From the NCBI GenBank assembly GCA_016290775.1, contig JAEEVF010000001.1:186001-250000 (forward strand): DNA of 64,000 bases, given 5' to 3'. Positions 26,363 to 33,947 of this stretch are shown piece after piece. The position numbers and the translations under genes were made by a program. The notes below the pieces were generated by a model. The model was not told where the DNA came from. It made no database searches and worked only from the letters and a program-made list of their open reading frames with translations. How positions within the stretch are numbered: position 1 is the first letter of the stretch; the number at the start of each line of letters is the position of its first letter. The stretch comes from Acetatifactor sp. (lineage in GTDB: Bacteria > Bacillota > Clostridia > Lachnospirales > Lachnospiraceae).

Positions 26363-27781
26363 TTATTCCACCGTTTTCAGGTCAAATCCAAAGTATTTTA
26401 CGGCGTTGTTGTAGGAGACGTCACGGACGATTTCACTCAAGGTCTCGTAATCTTCCGGGAATTCACCGTTTTCCACCAGGGTTCCAAGGAGGTTGCAGAG
26501 GATCCTGCGGAAGTAATCGTGGCGCACGTAGGAAAGGAAGCTCCTTGAGTCCGTCAGCATACCGACAAAACCGGAAAGGTTTCCAAGGTTTGCGAGGGAG
26601 AGCATTTGCTCCTCCATGCCCTTTTTGTTATCGTTGAACCACCATGCGCTGCCCTGCTGGATCTTAGCGATCGCGGTACTGTCCTGGAAACAACCCAGGA
26701 TCGTTCCGATGGCCGCGTTGTCATTGGGGTTCAGGCTGTAGAGAATGGTCTTCGGAAGCTCGCCCGTCTTTTCCAAGGCATTGAGATAATCCGCCAGGTC
26801 TGCGGCGGGAGCGTTATTGCCGATGCAATCAAATCCCGTGTCAGGCCCAAGCTTTTCGAAGCGCTGCGTGTTGTTGTCACGCTTGCAGCCGTAGTGGAGC
26901 TGCATGACCCAATTGCGTTTTGCATATTCGCGCCCAACATAGATCATGAACGCCGTCTTGAACTTGAATTCGTCTTCGCGGGAAGGTGTTTCGCCGCGCA
27001 ATCTCTTCGCAAAGATGGCTTCCACTTCGTCAGCGGAAGCAGGAGCATAGTAAACTACTTCCAGACCATGATCGGAAACCTTGCAGCCGCGGCTTGCGAA
27101 GAAGTCCATGCGAACGGAGAGGGCTTTACAAAGGTCTGCAAAGCTTTGGATCGTCATGCCGCTTGCGCGCTCAAGGCTTGCGAGATAAACCAGGTAGGTG
27201 GGCTTTTCCAGATTCATGGCCTTGTCAGGGCGCCATGCCGGAAGGACTTGCACGGAAAAGGTAGGATCTTCCGCAATCTTTTTATGGCATTCGAGATCAT
27301 CTGCCGGATCGTCCGTGGTGCAAAGGAGCGTCACGTTGGAAGACTGAATGAGGCCGCGAACGCTCATGGAAGGCTCGGCCAGCTTTTTGTTGCAAAGCTC
27401 CCAAACCTCCTCTGCCGTACGCTCGTTCAAAATGCCCTGATAATCAAAGTACTTGCGAAGCTCCAAATGGCTCCAGTGGTAAAGGGGATTGCCGATGGCC
27501 TTGCCGAGGCATTTTGCCCAGGCAAGGAACTTTTCCTTGTCGGAAGCATTGCCCGTGATATATTTTTCCTCCACGCCGCAGGAGCGCATAAAGCGCCATT
27601 TATAATGGTCGCCGCCAAGCCAGACCTGCGTGATGTTTTCAAACTTTCTGTCTTCCCAGATCTCCTTCTGGTTGATGTGGCAGTGATAGTCCAAAATGGG
27701 CATCGTTTCCGCCACTTCATGGTAGAGCTTTTTTGCTACTTCGTTTGACAGGATGAAATCCTGATCCATAAACGCTTTCAT
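26363..27781 (-). CDS. uxaC: Glucuronate/galacturonate isomerase
   Basis: The 472-aa product is a UxaC of the amidohydrolase superfamily: DYHCHINQKEIWEDR near residue 30, GLIQSSNVTLLCTTDDP, QLHYGCKRDNN, LTDSRSFLSYVRHDYFRRILC near the C-terminus. It converts D-glucuronate to D-fructuronate and D-galacturonate to D-tagaturonate. ATG at 27781 (complement) is chosen because cggaggttagaaat precedes it; the longer frame has no such site. It lies 48 bases after the LacI gene on the same strand, so it may be read from the LacI promoter. With uxaB and uxaA nearby it supplies the galacturonate branch. Confidence 0.95.
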   Translation of the reverse strand: MKAFMDQDFILSNEVAKKLYHEVAETMPILDYHCHINQKEIWEDRKFENITQVWLGGDHYKWRFMRSCGVEEKYITGNASDKEKFLAWAKCLGKAIGNPLYHWSHLELRKYFDYQGILNERTAEEVWELCNKKLAEPSMSVRGLIQSSNVTLLCTTDDPADDLECHKKIAEDPTFSVQVLPAWRPDKAMNLEKPTYLVYLASLERASGMTIQSFADLCKALSVRMDFFASRGCKVSDHGLEVVYYAPASADEVEAIFAKRLRGETPSREDEFKFKTAFMIYVGREYAKRNWVMQLHYGCKRDNNTQRFEKLGPDTGFDCIGNNAPAADLADYLNALEKTGELPKTILYSLNPNDNAAIGTILGCFQDSTAIAKIQQGSAWWFNDNKKGMEEQMLSLANLGNLSGFVGMLTDSRSFLSYVRHDYFRRILCNLLGTLVENGEFPEDYETLSEIVRDVSYNNAVKYFGFDLKTVE

Positions 27782-27829
27782 ATTTCTAACCTCCGAAGGG
27801 TTGTATTCCAAATGTTAAGGCACTTGACC

Positions 27830-28843
27830 TTAGGGCGTCGTCTGACGCTTGATGAGCTTGCCGGAGAACATATATTCCGCCGGCTTTTCTTCGCCGCCGA
27901 GAACTCCAAGGAGTGTCTGGATCAGCTGGTGGGTGATCTTGTCCGGCTGGTTGTCAACGCTGGTGATCTCGGGCACGGTACATTGCGTCAGCATGGAATT
28001 GTTGTAGCCGATGATCGCAAGGTCCTGAGGGATGCGAAGATTGTTTTGCACGCCATATTTTACGGCGCCGATGGCAAGGGCGTCATCCGAGGTGATCACG
28101 CCGTGGAAGGAAAGGCCCCTGTCGGCGAGATCCTGCAAAAATGCGGTGATCTCATTGATCTGATCCGTGCGTCCGCCATAGTAATGGATGAGGGGCGCGG
28201 TGTTCTGGAGCTTATGATTTTTCATTGCGGCTTTATAGCCCGCAAGCTTTCTGGTCGCACTGTAGGAATTGGAATCGTAAAGATAAAGAATGTCATCGAT
28301 GCCCGCACGGATCAGGCTGCTGGTTGCTTCAAACATGGAAGCGTAGTCATTGCTGAGGGTGCAGTAAACGTTGGGGCAGCGATAGGAGGCGTTCATCAGC
28401 ATGACCGGAACCTGCTGCGCGGCCTCGCGGATATATTCATTCTCCTCCTCCACGTCAGACACGTAATGCGAACCAACGAGGATCAGGCTGTCCACCTTTT
28501 TGGAAAGGATCAGGCGGATGTACTCTTTTCGCTCGGCGAGCTCATAGCCCGTGCAGCAAAGAAGGGACTCGTAACCATTCTGGTGAAGCTCGCGCTCGAG
28601 GAGATAAACGGCTCTTGCCAAGTACATGTCCGAGGAATCCGCGCAAAGAATACCGATGGTGCGAAGGGAGTGAAGTCCCATGCCGCGCGCAAAGGCGTTG
28701 GGCCTGTAGTCATATTCCTCGATCACTTTCATGACCTTTTCTCTGGTGGAAGCCTTGACATTGTCACTTCCGTTAAGAACGCGTGAGACGGTGGCGATGG
28801 AGACGCCTGCCTTTTTGGAGATGTCGTAGATGGTAAGTGCCAT
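27830..28843 (-). CDS. LacI family repressor of the uronate locus
   Basis: The 337-aa product has the N-terminal LacI helix-turn-helix and hinge (MALTIYDISKKAGVSIATVSRVLNG, YRPNAFARGM), then a periplasmic-binding-like effector domain (TIGILCADSSD, VITSDDALAIGAVKYG, LAIIGYNNSML, ITSVDNQPDKI). Its place between uxaC and divergent uxaB suggests that it controls uronate use and senses a uronate or pathway intermediate. I place the start at 28843 because the HTH begins there and gggaggatc lies upstream. The 427-aa frame extends across the promoter. The palindrome AATGTAAGCAGTTACATT lies just downstream of its own promoter, suggesting autorepression. Confidence 0.9.
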   Translation of the reverse strand: MALTIYDISKKAGVSIATVSRVLNGSDNVKASTREKVMKVIEEYDYRPNAFARGMGLHSLRTIGILCADSSDMYLARAVYLLERELHQNGYESLLCCTGYELAERKEYIRLILSKKVDSLILVGSHYVSDVEEENEYIREAAQQVPVMLMNASYRCPNVYCTLSNDYASMFEATSSLIRAGIDDILYLYDSNSYSATRKLAGYKAAMKNHKLQNTAPLIHYYGGRTDQINEITAFLQDLADRGLSFHGVITSDDALAIGAVKYGVQNNLRIPQDLAIIGYNNSMLTQCTVPEITSVDNQPDKITHQLIQTLLGVLGGEEKPAEYMFSGKLIKRQTTP

Positions 28844-28902
28844 GGGGTTTTGATCCTCCCGGTCTTTTTTCCTGCCGTAGCGACGAGCCTTTTGCCCTAT
28901 GC

Positions 28903-28920
28903 AATGTAAGCAGTTACATT
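28903..28920. promoter_or_regulatory. Candidate LacI-family operator
   Basis: AATGTAA-GCAG-TTACATT has perfect seven-base arms. It falls at about +1 to +18 of the predicted LacI transcript and about 70 bases upstream of the uxaB -35 box. Confidence 0.6.
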
Positions 28921-28927
28921 CTTGTTC

Positions 28928-28956
28928 ATTATAGCGCATCCCATAGGGAAAATCAA
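28928..28956 (-). promoter_or_regulatory. Promoter for the LacI gene (and perhaps uxaC)
   Basis: Minus strand TTGATT, 17 bases, TATAAT, immediately followed by the palindromic operator. Confidence 0.75.
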
Positions 28957-28990
28957 GGCTTTCCTTTTTGGTTTTTCCCATGGGTTTTAC

Positions 28991-29018
28991 TTGACTTTCG
29001 CATGGTTTCATGTATGAT
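28991..29018 (+). promoter_or_regulatory. Candidate promoter for uxaB-uxaA
   Basis: TTGACT, 16 bases, TATGAT with an adjacent upstream TG. Predicted start near 29025 favours the ATG at 29064 over 29037. Confidence 0.6.
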
Positions 29019-29063
29019 GATGTTGTGCAACTGATAATGACAAGAAAGGATGGCACAAAAGGC

Positions 29064-30530
29064 ATGGAACTGCTCGGAAGGAAGCGCGCGCAAAAAGTGG
29101 AAAGACCCATCAAAGTCTTGCAGTTTGGAGAGGGGAATTTTCTTCGCGGATTTGTGGATCAGATGATCGACGTTGCAAATGAAAAGGGCATCTTTGACGG
29201 AGACGTGGTGATCGTAAAGCCGACGGATCGCGGAGGCCTTGAGAAATTCAAGGCGCAGGAGTGCCAATATACGGTGATCCTTCGCGGGCTTTTGGATGGA
29301 GAGGCAAAGAGCGAGGGCCGCATCGTGACCTGCGTCGCGGACGCCGTGCATCCCTATCAGGAATATGAAAAATATGCAAAGCTTGCTGAGTTGGAATCCC
29401 TTCGTTTCGTGGTTTCAAACACGACGGAGGCAGGCATTGTTTTTGACGATACGGACAGGCTGGAGTTTTGCCCGCCGAAGTCCTTCCCGGGAAAGCTTTG
29501 TAAGTTCTTATATGAACGCTATCTGTTCTTTCGCGGTGACGCTTCCAAGGGCCTTGTGATGCTTCCCGTGGAGCTGATCGATGACAATGGAAAGAAGCTG
29601 AAAGACTGTGTCCTTCAGCTGGCTGAGCGTTGGGGGCTGGAGAAAGGCTTTGCGGACTGGCTGGATGAAGCCTGTGAATTTGCATCGACCCTAGTGGACC
29701 GCATCATTGCGGGTTATCCCAAGGATGAGGCCGTTACCATCTGTGAGAAGCTGGGCTATCAGGACGACCTTCTTGTGGTCGGCGAGCCCTTTGGACTTTG
29801 GGTGATCGAGAGTAAGAAGGACCTGACCGACGAGTTCCCTTTGCAAAAGGCAGGTCAGCCTGTGGTATATACGGACGATCACAAGCCTTATAAGCAGCGC
29901 AAAGTGCGCATCCTAAACGGCGCGCATACTTCTTTTGTGCTGGCATCCTACCTTTGCGGAAATGACATCGTGCTGGAATCCATGCGGGATGCGGATGTAT
30001 ATGATTTCGCAAAAAAGACCATCTACGAGGAGGTCATGCCGACCTTAAATCTTCCCAAGGAGGACTTAGAGGTCTTTGCGCAGGCAGTGTTTGAGCGGTT
30101 TGCGAATCCCTTTGTAAGGCATGCCCTGCTTTCCATCTCGCTCAATTCCGTTTCAAAATGGCGTGCAAGGTGCATGCCAAGCCTTCTTGCCTATCTGGAA
30201 AAAGAGGGAAAGCTCCCGAAGCGCCTTGTCTTTTCCATGGCTGCGCTCCTGGCTTTTTATACGGGAAGTGAACTACGCGGCAATGCTCTGATCGGGCATC
30301 GGGGAGACGCGGAATATGAGATCAAGGACGATGCTTCCGTACTGGAATTCTTTGCGGCAAACAGCGGAAGGGAAGCGGGAGAATATGCTAAGGCAGTCCT
30401 TTCCAACGAAGCCTTTTGGGGCCAGGACCTGAGCGCAGTTCCAGGCTTTTGTGACATGGTAGCCGCGGACCTCGCAAGGATCCGCGAAGTCGGCATGCGG
30501 GAAGCGATCAAGGAATTGGAAAAGGCCTGA
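29064..30530 (+). CDS. uxaB: Tagaturonate reductase (altronate oxidoreductase)
   Basis: The 488-aa product belongs to the mannitol dehydrogenase-like family: an N-terminal Rossmann region (IKVLQFGEGNFLRGFVDQMID), SNTTEAGIVF, and the C-terminal domain with KVRILNGAHTSFVLASYL, the catalytic Lys/Asn region. It reduces tagaturonate to altronate with NADH. Length matches E. coli UxaB (about 483). UxaB and UxuB are related, but co-occurrence with an altronate dehydratase supports UxaB. Start 29064 lies about 40 bases after the predicted transcription start; the Shine-Dalgarno (aaagga) is weak. Next gene uxaA follows after 104 bases without a terminator. Confidence 0.9.
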   Translation: MELLGRKRAQKVERPIKVLQFGEGNFLRGFVDQMIDVANEKGIFDGDVVIVKPTDRGGLEKFKAQECQYTVILRGLLDGEAKSEGRIVTCVADAVHPYQEYEKYAKLAELESLRFVVSNTTEAGIVFDDTDRLEFCPPKSFPGKLCKFLYERYLFFRGDASKGLVMLPVELIDDNGKKLKDCVLQLAERWGLEKGFADWLDEACEFASTLVDRIIAGYPKDEAVTICEKLGYQDDLLVVGEPFGLWVIESKKDLTDEFPLQKAGQPVVYTDDHKPYKQRKVRILNGAHTSFVLASYLCGNDIVLESMRDADVYDFAKKTIYEEVMPTLNLPKEDLEVFAQAVFERFANPFVRHALLSISLNSVSKWRARCMPSLLAYLEKEGKLPKRLVFSMAALLAFYTGSELRGNALIGHRGDAEYEIKDDASVLEFFAANSGREAGEYAKAVLSNEAFWGQDLSAVPGFCDMVAADLARIREVGMREAIKELEKA

Positions 30531-30634
30531 AAGGCGCAAGAGATTTTGCGGCAGGATGGCACAAGGCGGCGCTAAGTTGCGCTGGCGAAGGCGACGGCAG
30601 TCGAATGACGGAAGATGTGTAAGGAGACTTGTAA

Positions 30635-32128
30635 ATGAAGGATTTTATCAAGATCCATCAAGAGGATAATGTGGTCGTGGCCTTAAAGGAACTGGTCCCT
30701 GGCACGGTACTTATCTTGGACGACGGACGGACCGTCACGGTCAAGGCGCAGATCCCCGCAGGCCATAAGGTGGCCATTTGCGACATTTCAAGCGGCGGGA
30801 GCGTCATCAAGTACGGCGCACGCATCGGCCTTGCCAAGGAAGCGATCGCGGCGGGGGAATGGGTGCATGTGCACAACCTTGCGACGGGCCTTGGTGACCT
30901 TTTGGAATATGAATATCATCCCGAAGCCGCAGCGTCCCATTCTTTGAAGCAGGCTAGGCAGGCCACGTTCCAAGGCTTTGTCCGCGCGGACGGCAAGGTC
31001 GGTATACGAAATGAGATCTGGATCATTCCCACGGTGGGATGCGTTAACAGCATTGCAACCACTTTGGCAAAAAGCGCGAATGCCTTTGTACATGGGAGCG
31101 TGGAGGAGGTCATCGCTTTCCCGCATCCTTACGGCTGCTCGCAGATGGGCGAGGACCAGGAGCATACAAGGCAGATCCTTGCAGACCTCATCCGTCATCC
31201 CAATGCAGGCGGCGTGTTGGTGCTTGGCCTTGGCTGTGAAAACAGTGGCATTCCCGTCTTGAAGGAATATCTTGAAAGCTATGACGAGAACCGCGTTCGT
31301 TTTCTTGTCTGCCAGGAAGTGGAAGATGAGATGGCTGAGGGCGAAAGGCTTCTTCGCGAGCTGATTGACCAGGCGGCGGTACTGGAAAGAGAGAGCATAG
31401 ATGCATCGCATCTAGTCGTTGGCATGAAGTGCGGAGGGAGCGACGGCTTTTCCGGGATCACGGCCAACCCTTTGGTGGGAAGGTTTTCCGACCTTTTGAC
31501 TGCGGCGGGCGGCACCACGATCCTTACGGAGGTGCCGGAGATGTTTGGCGCCGAGACGATTCTCATGAATCGCTGTGAAAGCAAAGAAATCTTTGATAAA
31601 ACGGTTTGTTTGATCAATGATTTCAAGAACTATTACAAGAAAAACGATCAGACCATTTACGAGAATCCTTCCCCCGGAAACAAGGCGGGCGGGATCTCGA
31701 CGTTGGAGGATAAGTCCCTTGGCTGCACCCAAAAGTCCGGGAGCGCGCCGGTTCGTGGCGTCCTTGCCTATGGGCAGCAGGCAAAGGAAAAGGGCTTAAA
31801 TCTCTTGTCGGCGCCAGGAAATGACCTTGTGGCGGCGACGGCGCTGGCGGCCTCCGGGGCACAGCTTCTATTATTCACGACAGGACGCGGCACGCCTTTT
31901 GCATCGCCCGTGCCGACCGTGAAGATCTCAAGCAATTCTTCGCTTGCAGGCAAGAAAAAGCATTGGATTGATTTCGATGCAGGCGTGCTTCTCGAAGACC
32001 GTGAAATCAGTGAACTTTCAGAAGAGTTGCTTTCCTATGTCCTCGAAGTGGCCTCGGGACGGAAGGTTTGCAGCGAGATTGCAGGTTTCCATGACATGGC
32101 GATCTTTAAACAGGGCGTAACATTGTAG
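30635..32128 (+). CDS. uxaA: Altronate dehydratase
   Basis: The 497-aa product has an N-terminal SAF domain (about 1-90, KVAICDISSGGSVIKYGARIG) and a large catalytic UxaA/GarD domain (about 105-497). The latter includes FPHPYGCSQMGED, LGLGCENSG, MKCGGSDGFSGITANP and FTTGRGTPFASPVPTVKISSN. It dehydrates altronate to 2-keto-3-deoxygluconate using a metal. The 2-keto-3-deoxygluconate kinase and aldolase needed next are not in the window. RBS gtaaggagacttgtaa. It completes the set uxaC-uxaB-uxaA and implies growth on galacturonate, as from pectin. Confidence 0.95.
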   Translation: MKDFIKIHQEDNVVVALKELVPGTVLILDDGRTVTVKAQIPAGHKVAICDISSGGSVIKYGARIGLAKEAIAAGEWVHVHNLATGLGDLLEYEYHPEAAASHSLKQARQATFQGFVRADGKVGIRNEIWIIPTVGCVNSIATTLAKSANAFVHGSVEEVIAFPHPYGCSQMGEDQEHTRQILADLIRHPNAGGVLVLGLGCENSGIPVLKEYLESYDENRVRFLVCQEVEDEMAEGERLLRELIDQAAVLERESIDASHLVVGMKCGGSDGFSGITANPLVGRFSDLLTAAGGTTILTEVPEMFGAETILMNRCESKEIFDKTVCLINDFKNYYKKNDQTIYENPSPGNKAGGISTLEDKSLGCTQKSGSAPVRGVLAYGQQAKEKGLNLLSAPGNDLVAATALAASGAQLLLFTTGRGTPFASPVPTVKISSNSSLAGKKKHWIDFDAGVLLEDREISELSEELLSYVLEVASGRKVCSEIAGFHDMAIFKQGVTL

Positions 32129-32146
32129 TGGTAGGAGGAACATATC

Positions 32147-32887
32147 GTGAGTGTCAATTACAAGTTTTTGATCCAATATGACGGCACAAGGTTTTACGGC
32201 TGGGAGCATCAGCCGAGCCAGGAAATGACCATTCAAGGAAAACTTGAGGCCGTGCTGTCCACGATGGCGGGAGAGCCTGTGGAGGTGATCGGCGCAGGCC
32301 GCACGGATGCCGGCGTTCACGCCAAGGGCATGGTGGCCAATGCGAAGCTAAAGGCCTTGATGGACGTGGACGAGCTTCGGGATTATATGAATCAGTACCT
32401 TCCGGATGACATCTGCATCAAGGAAGTCCGCATCGCCGCGGAAGGGTTCCACAGCCGCTACAAGGCCCAGGGAAAGACTTATCAGTACACCTGCTATATT
32501 GGCGAGACAAAGCCAGTGTTCGACCGCAAATACGTGCATGTTCTGGAGGACGTGCCAAATGTTGCCGCCATGCGAAAGGCAGCGGCATATCTCATGGGAA
32601 CCCATGATTTTGCAAGCTTTTGCGGTAATCCTAAGATGAAAAAATCCACCGTGCGCATGGTGGATCGCATAGACATTGACCTTGACGGTGATTATCTGCG
32701 CCTGACCTATCATGGCTCCGGCTTTTTGCAGTACATGGTCCGCATTCTCACGGGAACGCTTTTGGAGGTAGGCTTTGGACAGCGCGATCCTGAGTCCATT
32801 CCGGAACTGATCGAGGCCAAGAACCGTTCTCTGGCTGGCCCCACGGCGCCCGCCAAGGGCCTGTGCCTTTTGAAGGTGGATTATTGA
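32147..32887 (+). CDS. truA: tRNA pseudouridine(38-40) synthase
   Basis: The 246-aa product has the TruA signature with catalytic Asp (GAGRTDAGVHA, residues about 48-58), ALNxxLP-like MNQYLPDDI, and a C-terminal GSGFLQYMVRILTGTLLEVG. It isomerises uridines 38-40 in the anticodon arm. It begins at GTG 32147 with taggaggaacatat upstream. It follows uxaA after 18 bases, so it may partly depend on that operon, an unusual neighbour. The small 56-aa ORF follows directly. Confidence 0.95.
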   Translation: MSVNYKFLIQYDGTRFYGWEHQPSQEMTIQGKLEAVLSTMAGEPVEVIGAGRTDAGVHAKGMVANAKLKALMDVDELRDYMNQYLPDDICIKEVRIAAEGFHSRYKAQGKTYQYTCYIGETKPVFDRKYVHVLEDVPNVAAMRKAAAYLMGTHDFASFCGNPKMKKSTVRMVDRIDIDLDGDYLRLTYHGSGFLQYMVRILTGTLLEVGFGQRDPESIPELIEAKNRSLAGPTAPAKGLCLLKVDY

Positions 32888-32906
32888 TCCCGGGAAGGAG
32901 GGCAAG

Positions 32907-33077
32907 ATGAAAAAACAGGCCAAACCCCAGGAAGGTGGCAACGCGGGGAAGCAAAAGAGCGCAAATTCAGAAGGTCAGAAATATGAACTGAACGGCAAGG
33001 AATTCCACGACCCTGACGGAAAACACTATGAGAACGTCATTCGAGAGCATATGAAAAAGATAAAGAGCGGAAACTGA
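32907..33077 (+). CDS. Small charged hypothetical protein, 56 aa
   Basis: This ORF is too short for the supplied track. It has a good ribosome site (ggaaggagggcaag) and follows truA by 19 bases. The protein is Lys-, Gln- and Asn-rich at its start and has a more conserved-looking end (YELNGKEFHDPDGKHYENVIREHMKKI). There is no signal peptide or membrane helix. I do not recognise the family. Good translation signals and operon position support that it is real. Confidence 0.6.
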   Translation: MKKQAKPQEGGNAGKQKSANSEGQKYELNGKEFHDPDGKHYENVIREHMKKIKSGN

Positions 33078-33151
33078 AGGCTGACACGACGGTTTCCCTG
33101 CGTAAAATGCCCCAAAATAAGAAAAAATACGAAGTCATGCTAGACACGATA

Positions 33152-33188
33152 AGAAGCCATGTTTTATAATAAACATGGATTCTTTTTA
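33152..33188 (+). terminator. Intrinsic terminator after the truA unit
   Basis: AGAAgCCATGTTT tataat AAACATGGaTTCT followed by ttttatg. It separates the truA unit from the peptide-lipoprotein-giant protein cassette. Confidence 0.75.
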
Positions 33189-33277
33189 TGTACAAATAAC
33201 TGTGGAGAATTGGGAAACTGCGCGTGGATTTTGATAAAAGAATTCGTATAAGACTTTGAAAAGGAGAATAAAGGAAA

Positions 33278-33388
33278 ATGGAATCAATCAAGGAAAGATA
33301 TGAGGTGCCCGTGATGGAAGTGACGGAATTTGACGCGGAGGATGCGATCAGGACAAGCAATCCGATGGGTCCCGAGGTTCCGGGCTGA
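33278..33388 (+). CDS. 36-aa acidic peptide with TSNP-PEVPG tail
   Basis: Below the ORF-track cut-off. The peptide has a core YEVPVMEVTEF followed by DAEDAIRTSNP and ends GPEVPG. I believe short ORFs of the form Y-x-x-P-x-M-E-V...ED-x-I-x-T-S occur widely in gut Clostridia, usually unannotated; their role is unknown to me. It has aaaggagaataaaggaaa upstream. It has no Cys, Ser/Thr cluster or modifying-enzyme gene nearby, so calling it a RiPP precursor is not supported. It starts a three-gene cassette, and the next lipoprotein ends in the same PEVP tail. Confidence 0.6.
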   Translation: MESIKERYEVPVMEVTEFDAEDAIRTSNPMGPEVPG

Positions 33389-33409
33389 TTGAAAGTGGGG
33401 ATTCTGAGC

Positions 33410-33901
33410 ATGCGAATCAAAAGAAGAGTTTTAGTAGTGGTGCTTGTAGCTTTGGCCTTGAGCGCTCTGCCTTCGTGTACCCTTTTTGGGGATAAGGAGG
33501 AAAGTGAGAATAAGCAGCAGACTGAAGCACAAAGCACTTCTTCGACACCGAAAACAATGAAAAAGGCATCTCCTTCTGAGGAAGCGGATGCCTTGAAGTC
33601 ATCCGAGGAAGGCCTTTCGGATGCCATCGGACAGAATGGCATTTTGCCAGAAATTGAGGATGCTGAACTGACTGAAGAAGTGATTTCTTCATCAGAGTCG
33701 CTGTCAGAGAGTAGTCAGATGGGCGGAGACAATGCTAAGACCGCTGAAAAACTTGATGACCCGAAGGACGGGGAGAACGCCGAACATTCGGATGGCGCCC
33801 AAAATGTCGGAGACAAGGCAGGTAATTCCGCAGGCTCCGGCGAATCAACTGGGGACGTGACCATTATAAACGGAGACATTTTGCTTCCGGAAGTTCCGTA
33901 A
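33410..33901 (+). CDS. Small acidic lipoprotein ending in PEVP
   Basis: The 163-aa product has a lipoprotein signal peptide (RRVLVVVLVALALSALPSC) and then a Ser/Glu/Lys/Asp-rich low-complexity chain that is probably disordered. It ends GDILLPEVP. There is no recognisable domain. ATG 33410 is chosen over TTG 33389 because the signal peptide starts there, though its ribosome site is weak. Translation may be coupled to the peptide gene, whose stop is 21 bases away. It could be a surface tether or spacer for the following giant protein; that is an inference from position only. Confidence 0.6.
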   Translation: MRIKRRVLVVVLVALALSALPSCTLFGDKEESENKQQTEAQSTSSTPKTMKKASPSEEADALKSSEEGLSDAIGQNGILPEIEDAELTEEVISSSESLSESSQMGGDNAKTAEKLDDPKDGENAEHSDGAQNVGDKAGNSAGSGESTGDVTIINGDILLPEVP

Positions 33902-33947
33902 TTGAAGTGAAAGAAAATGAAAGTCGCTAAAGAAAGAGGGGTAAGAA

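Noticed and set aside
26606-27748. 380-aa plus-strand ORF opposite uxaC
   Set aside because: Shadow of uxaC; no ribosome site or recognisable domain.
33078-33277. Promoter for the peptide cassette
   Set aside because: Several partial boxes (TTGGGA...GATAAA, TATAAG) but none with good spacing on both elements, so no call was made.
33278-33388. RiPP precursor call for the 36-aa peptide
   Set aside because: No radical SAM, lanthionine synthetase, peptidase or dedicated exporter gene nearby; sequence has no typical core.
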